This document shows, one piece after another, positions 16,614 through 22,645 of a stretch of 22,645 bases of DNA. Origin of the DNA: an uncultured Succinivibrionaceae bacterium (GTDB lineage Bacteria > Pseudomonadota > Gammaproteobacteria > Enterobacterales > Succinivibrionaceae). The stretch lies in contig UQCV01000038.1 in assembly GCA_900539665.1 (NCBI GenBank), forward strand, positions 1-22,645, read 5' to 3'. The notes under the pieces are model-generated. The model saw nothing but the letters and a program-made list of their open reading frames with translations. It had not been told where the DNA came from and ran no database searches. The number at the start of each line of letters is the position of its first letter. Position 1 is the stretch's first letter. The position numbers and the translations under genes were made by a program.

Positions 16614-17372
16614 ATGCAAGGTTGTAAGCGATTAAAAACAATTCTTGAGAAGAATTTACAAGCTTTAAATTTGATAGCTTTAAAGAGGCTTTCTTATAGT
16701 GTTAGAGCTAAAGCCACTAAAACTACTAAAATTACCAAAGCCACAAAGGTAACAAAAGTAACTAAAGTAACCAACGCTCCAAAGCTTAAAAGCTGTTTAG
16801 CTCATTTCAAACTAGTTCTTTTGGGGATGGTTTTAGTTGGAAGCTTTGGGGGCAGCATAGGAATTGCCCACTCTGAGGTTATTGAGGGCTGGACTTTAGA
16901 AGCAGCCTCGTCTCAAGTTAGCGAAAAAGGTACGCTAATCTCAGAACTTGTATGGCGTCAAAAAGGCTTAGTTAGATCCTTTGAAATGCGTATAGGTTGT
17001 CGTCATTCTGTTCCTGTGCCGGGGATAGTTCTAAGAATGCCTGCGTTATCTACTGATATTATGGAACCTGAAAACAAGGCTGTAGTCTTTTTTACGGATG
17101 AACCTGATGATCCCCGTAAGTACGTGTCGGGGATCGTGTTGTCGGTTAGAGTTGAAACCGGAGATATCGTCATGGTTCCGACAGGTAATGCCGAACAAAG
17201 CGCCAAACTTGAAGAAGCTTACCGTTTAATGTTGAGTAGATCCAAAGCGGGAACGGACAATGTATCTTTGTTCTTTGTCCAAAACCGTCACCGGGAACGC
17301 ATTAACCTAAGTTTAAAAAACTTTGCGCAAAACTACGAGGTTATGCGCTCAAGCTGCAATGAGCTAAAGTAA
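16614..17372 (+). CDS. Unrecognised secreted protein with Lys-x-Thr repeat
   Basis: From ATG 16614 the product has 252 residues. A basic N-terminal stretch of about 60 residues contains seven Lys-x-Thr units, then comes a hydrophobic segment (about residues 66-90, HFKLVLLGMVLVGSFGG) ending IAHSEV, which looks like a signal peptide or anchor. The remaining ~160 residues have two cysteines (in RIGCRH and RSSCNEL), possibly a disulfide, and mixed beta-like composition (EGWTLEAA, VVFFTDEPDDP). Known domains: none recognised. The start is uncertain: GGAG lies 12 bases before ATG 16614, and TTG 16596 is also in frame. A signal peptide this far from the start is unusual. It may form a unit with the preceding lipoprotein, 132 bases upstream. 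Confidence 0.65.
   Translation: MQGCKRLKTILEKNLQALNLIALKRLSYSVRAKATKTTKITKATKVTKVTKVTNAPKLKSCLAHFKLVLLGMVLVGSFGGSIGIAHSEVIEGWTLEAASSQVSEKGTLISELVWRQKGLVRSFEMRIGCRHSVPVPGIVLRMPALSTDIMEPENKAVVFFTDEPDDPRKYVSGIVLSVRVETGDIVMVPTGNAEQSAKLEEAYRLMLSRSKAGTDNVSLFFVQNRHRERINLSLKNFAQNYEVMRSSCNELK
16710..16772 (+). repeat. Seven 9-base units encoding Lys-x-Thr
   Basis: Seven consecutive codon triplets read KAT KTT KIT KAT KVT KVT KVT, from AAA/AAG, a variable codon and ACN. Units differ at third positions, so the array is not a fresh expansion, but the last three are nearly identical. Copy number could vary between strains without changing frame. Confidence 0.85.
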
Positions 17373-17963
17373 AGTTTTTGCTGATGGTGTGGCTTTGATT
17401 TGTTGATTGCGTAGCCTAGTTTTTGGTTATTGAAAGTTTTCGTGCTTTCTAGCGTTTGCTTTGATCTTATCCTTTTCTTTTCTTTTCTTTGGACCTCGCT
17501 TTACCTTGTAGCTTATCTTTAGCGTAATATCCTGTAGCTTGGTCTTTAGCGTAATACCTTGTAAGTTAACTTCTTTAGGAATTAATTGTTTAAGTTTTAA
17601 AAAAGTAGCTTTAAAACAAGTGCCACTAAAACAATTACCATTTCCTAAAGGAATCCTTCCCATATACCAATATCGACCATTGGCCTCAACTCATCAGTAA
17701 ACGTTACTAGTGAAACGCTTGGGCTTAATCGGCCCCAAAATTGACTAACAGCCTTTATGACACGTTGTCGAAAATTTGCCGACTTCGGCTAAATCTTGCC
17801 GGTAATTTGGTGGAACTAAATTTTTTTGACGAAATTATAGCGTCGTTATTTGGAAGATTAGGGCGAATTTTTGGGGTCGATTAAATGATGTTTAAATAAA
17901 AATATGTGTTAAAACCGTTGTAAAATAAGGGTTTTAAAAATGCATAACAAAATTTATTAAATT
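17373..17963. other. Long intergenic region upstream of the flagellin promoter
   Basis: About 590 bases without a supported gene. It contains a (CTTTT)-type pyrimidine repeat at 17471-17490 and two copies of TGTAGCTT followed by CTTTAGCGTAATA (17507-17529 and 17533-17556), with a degenerate third. A 78-codon minus-strand frame (17427-17663) crosses these repeats and has no ribosome binding site I trust. The right half is A+T-rich and could hold activator sites for the sigma-54 promoter at 17964, but I cannot name them. Confidence 0.5.
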
Positions 17964-17981
17964 TTGGCACGCTTCTTTCTT
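17964..17981 (+). promoter_or_regulatory. Sigma-54 (RpoN) promoter of the first flagellin
   Basis: TTGGCACG (17964-17971), four bases, TTTC (17976-17979) followed by TT. This fits the -24/-12 consensus TGGCACG-N4-TTGC except for T in place of G in the -12 box. The second flagellin has the same element at 22366. The transcript would start near 17991, giving a leader of about 185 bases. Confidence 0.8.
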
Positions 17982-18015
17982 ATATCAAGTTGTACTGCTG
18001 AGGCAGAAAAGGTTG

Positions 18016-18073
18016 TTGACGGAAGGTGGATTAACTTTTTTAGTCTGAGGGGCATAAACGCCTCCTCCGTCAA
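18016..18073 (+). promoter_or_regulatory. Hairpin in the flagellin mRNA leader
   Basis: TTGACGGA (18016-18023) pairs perfectly with TCCGTCAA (18066-18073), with further G/C-rich pairing possible inside (GAGG at 18047-18050 with CCTC at 18061-18064). Such 5' structures can stabilise long-lived flagellin mRNA; that role is inferred. Confidence 0.5.
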
Positions 18074-18174
18074 ACCTCCTTAAAGTACTGGTGCCTGCAC
18101 ACCTAAATTCAATAAAAATAATAAAAAAATAAGTGCAGTGCAAAAGGAACGAACCGAGCTTTGGAGATTTTGTT

Positions 18175-19239
18175 ATGGCTTTATACGTAAATACTAATGT
18201 TTCGTCACTTAATGCGAAACGTAATCTTTCTAATTCAACTTCTTCTCTTGACACTACTTATAAGCGTTTAGCTTCCGGCTTGCGTATCAATAGCGCAAAG
18301 GATGATGCTGCCGGTCTTCAGATTTCAAACCGTTTGACTTCTCAGATCAACGGCCTTGAACAGGGTAACCGTAATGCTCAAGATGGGATTTCATTTTCTC
18401 AGACTGCTGAAGGCGCCATGGATGAAATTACTAACATGTTACAGCGTGTGCGTACTTTGGCTTTGCAGTCTGCTAACGGCACCAACTCTGACAAAGACCG
18501 TGTGGCAATTCAGCAGGAAGTAAGTCAACTTTGTTCTGAAATTGACCGTATTTCTAAAGATACTACCTTCGGTGGGCAAAATATTTTAGATGGTGAAGCA
18601 AAATTAACTGTAACTGCTGGTACGATTAAAGCAGTTTCAACTTACACCACCTCAAAGAAGGACATTGTGTTCCAGGTCGGGGCTGACGCTAATCAGACTA
18701 TTGGCATTTCCTTATCCTCTGGTAAAGCAAATTTAGTCGATGATAAAGGGGCAAACGTGACTGGGGCTAAACTTGGCTTTGATATGGCAAGTATGTTTAT
18801 GTCTCTTTCTGGGAGTTTAGACATTAAACAGGCTAATGGTACGGCCTATAAAAATCCTACTGATGCCATTTTAGCTGATACCACAGCACAAGATGCGAAG
18901 GTATCTGGTTTTGTGGTGAACGATGGCGGCTTAAGTTTTGACGTATCAACTGCCGGGGCGGCACAGAATGTGTTAGCTAACGTGGATAAGTTTGTGGCTA
19001 CAATCGACTCAAAACGCGCCGAACTTGGGGCCGTACAGAATCGTTTGGAATCTACTATTCGTAACCAATCAAACATTAGTGAAAATGTAAGCGACGCTCG
19101 TAGCCGTATTCGTGATACTGACTTTGCTGTAGAAACTGCTAATATGTCTCAACAGAACATAATTCAGCAGGCTTCACAAAGCATTTTGAGTCAGGCTAAT
19201 CAGCGTCCTCAAATGGCACTTTCATTACTTCAACAATAA
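18175..19239 (+). CDS. fliC: Flagellin (first copy)
   Basis: Filament subunit of 354 residues. The conserved N-terminal D0/D1 region (about 1-140) includes MALYVNTNVSSLNAKRNL, LASGLRINSAKDDAAGLQIS and the TLR5-type segment RVRTLALQSANGTNS; the C-terminal D1/D0 region (about 270-354) includes SRIRDTDFAVETANMS and ends ILSQANQRPQMALSLLQQ. The central variable region is short. Cys120 (SQLCSEIDRI) is odd for a flagellin. I chose ATG 18175 with GGAG nine bases upstream; the frame stays open to 18133. Expression is predicted to be RpoN-dependent. A closely matching second copy begins at 22561. Confidence 0.96.
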   Translation: MALYVNTNVSSLNAKRNLSNSTSSLDTTYKRLASGLRINSAKDDAAGLQISNRLTSQINGLEQGNRNAQDGISFSQTAEGAMDEITNMLQRVRTLALQSANGTNSDKDRVAIQQEVSQLCSEIDRISKDTTFGGQNILDGEAKLTVTAGTIKAVSTYTTSKKDIVFQVGADANQTIGISLSSGKANLVDDKGANVTGAKLGFDMASMFMSLSGSLDIKQANGTAYKNPTDAILADTTAQDAKVSGFVVNDGGLSFDVSTAGAAQNVLANVDKFVATIDSKRAELGAVQNRLESTIRNQSNISENVSDARSRIRDTDFAVETANMSQQNIIQQASQSILSQANQRPQMALSLLQQ

Positions 19240-19271
19240 GATAATTACAAATTTTTACAGTTTTCTCTCTT

Positions 19272-19317
19272 GAGCGTTTCGCTCGATCCTTTTCCGGAGC
19301 CTAGCTCCGGTTTTTTT
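19272..19317 (+). terminator. Factor-independent terminator after the first flagellin
   Basis: CCGGAGC (19294-19300) and GCTCCGG (19304-19310) form a perfect stem with a three-base loop and seven T bases (19311-19317). A small hairpin GAGCG/CGCTC (19272-19284) precedes it. Confidence 0.93.
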
Positions 19318-19460
19318 ATTGGCAGAATTTAAATATAGATACAATTAAGCTTTAAGATGAAAATGCTTTGTAACGCCATTTATTATGGTAAAAAATTTGT
19401 CACCAAATTGGCAAATTCAGGAATAACCCTACGGTTTTTAAGGGGGAAAAATAATTGCTA

Positions 19461-19469
19461 TGTTATGAT
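19461..19469 (+). promoter_or_regulatory. Possible extended -10 promoter of the diguanylate cyclase
   Basis: TG-T-TATGAT fits an extended -10 element; the -35 position holds only a G-run. It lies about 165 bases before the start codon. The leader also carries ACACAA and TTGTGT (near 19574 and 19588), which can form a hairpin. Confidence 0.4.
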
Positions 19470-19631
19470 TAATGCGTGTAAAGGTTTGTTTTTTAGCGAC
19501 ATTAGGTACTCGTATTATTTAAAAGAATCATAGCTTTTAACCTTTATAAAAGGCAACGGTATTTGGCTGCCGACACAACTCTAAGATTGTGTGCCTAAGT
19601 AATAATAAGAATATAAGTCAAGGTGATATAC

Positions 19632-21899
19632 ATGCGTAGATTGCTAGGGATGCTATGTGCTTTCGTGGTGGTGTTAATGCTTGGTTTTTCTAACCAAGCT
19701 TTGGCCGAAGATGAAGTAAAGAACCAAGAAGCCACAAACACTAAGATGACTTCTACTAACAATGCAGTTTCCCAAACTGTAGAAGCAAATGCTTTATCTT
19801 GTAACCATGATCCTCTTGCCCCCGAAGTTAAAGATTGCCCATATCACAAGCAGCAACAAGACCCTAATGGTCAGGCAAAAACTTTAGATCACCGCGTAGT
19901 TAGAGTAGGTGTTTATGATTTACCTGGTTACCACTCCTGTGATGTTTCCGGCGCATGTACGGGCTATGAAATCGACTACTTAAACCGCATTTCAAACGTG
20001 ACCGGTTGGGAATATGATTATGTGCCGGCTCCAAGTTGGTCAGACCTTTTGGTGATGCTTAAAGAAAAGAAGGTTGACCTTATATCTCCGGCTCAAATGA
20101 CCGCGAAAAGAATGGAAGAATTTAACTTTAGTATTTTTCCTATTGGGAAAGTCTATTGCGTGGTTATGACTTTAAAAGACAGTTCATTTGTGTTTGAGGA
20201 TTTTGCGGTCTTTAATAAAATGACCTTTGGGGTGGAAGAAGGGAACACATATTATAAAATGTTCCTAGAATACGCTCAGAAAAAACATTTTACCCCTAAA
20301 AACATAAAAACTTACCCTAATCACCAAGCATTAGTGACCGCCTTAAATCAAGGTGAAGTTGACGCTATTATCTGTAATGTGATGCGCGCCGAGCCTGATA
20401 TGCGTCAAATCGGACGAGTAGGAACGGCAATTTACTATTTCATGCATCGCAAAGAAGATACCTACTTAAAAGAAGGTCTAACTGAGGCTTTAGATTTAAT
20501 TTCTTCCAATGAACCAAATCTTGGTAATGAACTTAACCGCATCAATTTTCCATTTTTTGAAAGTGTCCCTTTAAGCCGGGCGGAATTGGACTATATCAAA
20601 GAACTACCTGAAATTAGAATTGCCATGCCTAAGGATGAAAGACCTGTTGCATACTTAGATCCGGAAACTGGGGAAGTAACTGGGATTCTTGTCGATTATT
20701 TGAATTTAGCTGGCGATGCAGTCGGACTTAAGTTTCGCTTTATTCCATCTACTAGGCATGAAATTACTAGCGAAGCTTCCTTACATTTATTGGTTGAAAG
20801 TGGGCTTTCACCGTTACCAAAAATTAGAGATGGTAATATCTTTACTAACAATATTATCGAGAGCCAAATGGTGTTAGTGGGCAGGTCTGATTTGTTTTTT
20901 GTACACGGCCAACATTTAACCTTAGGCCGGGCTTCATTTAATAAGTTTAGACCTGGGATCGTGCGCAAGCTAATACCTAATATCAGCTGGAAAGTTTACG
21001 ATAAAACTGTGCAGTGTTTAGAAGCTGTAAGAACAAGTCAAATAGATGGTTGTTTAATTAATCAATTTGCCATTAGCTGGTATTTGGCAATGCCTAAATA
21101 TGAAAATTTAACCATTTTGTCAAAAGCCACGTTCCCATACTCAATTTGTTTAAAGACAGCTAATTCTAGGAATAACCCATTAGTTGAAGACCAGACTTTT
21201 GTAAGTATTTTGAATAAAAGCTTTAATCATATTTCTCCAGAAGAATTCCAAGAAATTGTTATCCGCTACACCACAGGGATGCCATATAAGATGACCCATC
21301 TGCAAATTTTGGCTCGCTATTGGTATGTTATAGCTTTGGTAATTATAATGTTAGGGGCGCTTGGTTTATATGCGCGCAGTAAGAATTACCGTGCTCAACG
21401 TGACGGTTTAACCGGCTTGTTTAATCGAAGCTATACGAAGGGCTTCATTGAAAATGACATTAAACGAAACGCCCCTGGTCGTGGGGTCATGTTACTGCTT
21501 GATTTGGACCATTTTAAAAAGGTTAATGATACCTTTGGTCATCAAGAAGGCGACCGGATCTTAATTGAAACAGCTACTATCTTGCAGCAAAATTGCCGTG
21601 CTAGCGATATGGCATGCCGTTTAGGTGGGGATGAATTTATTATCTATCTCTTAAATACAGAACGCAATGCTCGTATTGAACAGTTGTTACAAAACTTGAA
21701 ACGACGCTTAGAACGAGTAGTTGAAGTTAACGGACAAAGTGTAAAAATTTCAAGCTGTATCGGGGTAGTGGAAGTGCCTCGCGACGGTAGTACGTTTGAA
21801 GAACTATATAAGCATGCTGATGAAGCCTTGTACGCTTGTAAATCATCTGGGCGTAATTGTTTTAGATTCTTCTCCGATAATTATGACTACATGACGTAA
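19632..21899 (+). CDS. Membrane diguanylate cyclase with two periplasmic solute-binding-like domains
   Basis: Makes cyclic di-GMP from GTP in response to a periplasmic signal. From ATG 19632 (AGG eight bases upstream; an in-frame GTG at 19623 is less likely) the protein has 755 residues. A signal peptide ending NQALA at about residue 25 leads to two family 3 solute-binding-like domains (about 90-320 and 325-550), of the type that binds amino acids. A single membrane helix (about 563-582) and a cytoplasmic GGDEF domain (about 588-755) follow. The active site is intact GGDEF at 665-669, and RASD (656-659) five residues before it is a complete product-inhibition I-site. DGLTGLFNR and LLDLDHFKKVNDTFGH are also present. 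It lies between two flagellin genes. No phosphodiesterase domain is attached. Confidence 0.93.
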   Translation: MRRLLGMLCAFVVVLMLGFSNQALAEDEVKNQEATNTKMTSTNNAVSQTVEANALSCNHDPLAPEVKDCPYHKQQQDPNGQAKTLDHRVVRVGVYDLPGYHSCDVSGACTGYEIDYLNRISNVTGWEYDYVPAPSWSDLLVMLKEKKVDLISPAQMTAKRMEEFNFSIFPIGKVYCVVMTLKDSSFVFEDFAVFNKMTFGVEEGNTYYKMFLEYAQKKHFTPKNIKTYPNHQALVTALNQGEVDAIICNVMRAEPDMRQIGRVGTAIYYFMHRKEDTYLKEGLTEALDLISSNEPNLGNELNRINFPFFESVPLSRAELDYIKELPEIRIAMPKDERPVAYLDPETGEVTGILVDYLNLAGDAVGLKFRFIPSTRHEITSEASLHLLVESGLSPLPKIRDGNIFTNNIIESQMVLVGRSDLFFVHGQHLTLGRASFNKFRPGIVRKLIPNISWKVYDKTVQCLEAVRTSQIDGCLINQFAISWYLAMPKYENLTILSKATFPYSICLKTANSRNNPLVEDQTFVSILNKSFNHISPEEFQEIVIRYTTGMPYKMTHLQILARYWYVIALVIIMLGALGLYARSKNYRAQRDGLTGLFNRSYTKGFIENDIKRNAPGRGVMLLLDLDHFKKVNDTFGHQEGDRILIETATILQQNCRASDMACRLGGDEFIIYLLNTERNARIEQLLQNLKRRLERVVEVNGQSVKISSCIGVVEVPRDGSTFEELYKHADEALYACKSSGRNCFRFFSDNYDYMT

Positions 21900-21970
21900 T
21901 GGTTAATAGACAAAATTATAATTACGAAAATGCCACCTTTCATAGTGAGCTTTAATTAACTTTAACTTAG

Positions 21971-22037
21971 AAAACCTTCATTTTTAAAGCTAAGCAAGGC
22001 CTAAAAAATGGGTCAATCCAAAAAAAATGAAGGTTTT
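21971..22037 (+). terminator. 15-bp inverted repeat after the cyclase, possible terminator
   Basis: AAAACCTTCATTTTT (21971-21985) and AAAAATGAAGGTTTT (22023-22037) are perfect reverse complements with a 37-base loop, followed by a T-rich GTTTTGGGTTTT. The long loop is unusual for a terminator. Confidence 0.5.
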
Positions 22038-22365
22038 GTTTTGGGTTTTATGGGGGATCTAGCATTAATGCTAGTAGGTTTACGCCCTCCTTTATTTCTT
22101 TTTCCACTTATACCTCCATCCTTACATTCATCTTTTTTTTCTCGCTTAGTTCTTTCTTTATTTATTTCGGTCTTGTGTCTATTCTTCCTTGGGGGGAGGG
22201 ATAGTGTCAAGATTTTGCCGTTTTAGGGGCTTAATGTTGCCGCCCCAAGAAAAACAGCTTTTATAGGTGTCATAAATTTAGCTTTAAAAGTGTTTTTTAG
22301 GGGTAAATGATGATAAAAGTCACAATAATGAGCGGTTTAAAACAAAAATCTTAAAATTCTTGGAA
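22038..22365. other. Intergenic region before the second flagellin
   Basis: A pyrimidine-rich tract (about 22084-22190) ending in a G-run, then a short GGGGC/GCCCC hairpin (22226-22230, 22242-22246) and A+T-rich DNA. A 72-codon plus-strand frame (22008-22226) encodes a hydrophobic peptide generated by the T-rich tract; I do not accept it as a gene. Confidence 0.5.
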
Positions 22366-22383
22366 TTGGCACGGTTCTTTCAT
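22366..22383 (+). promoter_or_regulatory. Sigma-54 (RpoN) promoter of the second flagellin
   Basis: TTGGCACG (22366-22373), four bases, TTTC (22378-22381), then AT. The -24 box and the TTTC variant of the -12 box are the same as before the first flagellin, which supports both. The leader to the ATG is about 170 bases and ends in a block (GGAACGAAC, GAGCTT, AGGAGA) shared with the first gene. Confidence 0.8.
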
Positions 22384-22560
22384 AAGTAATTATGTATGAA
22401 AAAAAGTCGACGTTTTTACTTGCTAACTAAGCTTAGCGCATAAACGAAAGACTAAAGAGTATCAATGCCCATGGAACTAAAACGCAATGAAAGGTCGTAT
22501 AACTATTACTAAAAACACTTCGGGCATGATGGAACGAACAGAGCTTAGGAGAATTTTGTT

Positions 22561-22645
22561 ATGGCTTTATACGTAAATACCAACGTTTCTTCACTTAATG
22601 CGAAACGTAACCTTTCGAACTCAACTTCTTCTCTTGATACTACCT
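22561..22645 (+). CDS. fliC: Flagellin (second copy), cut by the window end
   Basis: The first 28 codons encode exactly the same residues as the first flagellin (MALYVNTNVSSLNAKR onward). I count eight base differences over 85 bases, all at silent positions. AGGAGA provides the ribosome binding site. The rest of the gene lies beyond the window, so its central region cannot be compared. Confidence 0.95.
   Translation, partial: MALYVNTNVSSLNAKRNLSNSTSSLDTT

Noticed and set aside
16710..16772. CRISPR-like array
   Set aside because: Nine-base units are contiguous codon repeats with no spacers; no CRISPR array was seen in the window.
17427..17663. 78-codon minus-strand frame in the flagellin upstream region
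   Set aside because: It runs across short DNA repeats, ends in a lysine-rich stretch made by a CTTTT repeat, and resembles no family.
22008..22226. 72-codon hydrophobic plus-strand frame before the second flagellin
   Set aside because: Composition explained by the pyrimidine tract; it begins inside the loop of the 15-bp inverted repeat and lacks a family match.

Overview
This window looks like chromosomal DNA from an A+T-rich, motile, Gram-negative gammaproteobacterium. AspC, AroG, SerA and LpxM all align closely, from memory, with the Escherichia coli proteins, down to identical numbering of catalytic residues. The flagellins carry sigma-54 promoters, as in polarly flagellated relatives. 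A Succinivibrionaceae-like anaerobe (order Aeromonadales) is my best guess, but that is inference; no rRNA or other marker gene is present.

Region 1 (1-4480) is a decayed or rearranged capsule locus. It encodes the Kdo-linker transferases of group 2 capsules in an abnormal order: the C-terminal KpsC module (split by a frameshift), then KpsS (split by a -1 frameshift at a T7 run that is also a textbook slippery heptamer), fused in frame to the N-terminal KpsC module. A TnpB C-terminal remnant follows. The first ~500 bases hold no convincing gene but carry a perfect 8-bp hairpin.

Region 2 (4583-10129) is housekeeping: lpxM (lipid A acyltransferase), aspC (aspartate aminotransferase), aroG (DAHP synthase) and serA (phosphoglycerate dehydrogenase). 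lpxM, aspC and aroG each have a good sigma-70 promoter; serA probably reads through from aroG. Factor-independent terminators follow aspC and serA. The aspC leader can fold into an H-type pseudoknot, and the aspC-aroG gap holds a 12-bp inverted repeat.

Region 3 (10348-17372) is cell surface. It holds a very large pilY1 standing apart from minor pilin genes, then a small four-cysteine lipoprotein with a long structured leader, then an unrecognised secreted protein whose signal segment lies behind a Lys-x-Thr repeat.

Region 4 (17373-22645) is motility and signalling. Two flagellin genes, each with an RpoN-type promoter, flank a membrane diguanylate cyclase with two periplasmic solute-binding-like sensor domains. 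The second flagellin is cut by the window end. Everything supported as coding lies on the + strand. Regions 3 and 4 together suggest a pilus/flagellum surface-sensing neighbourhood, which is an inference from gene order only.
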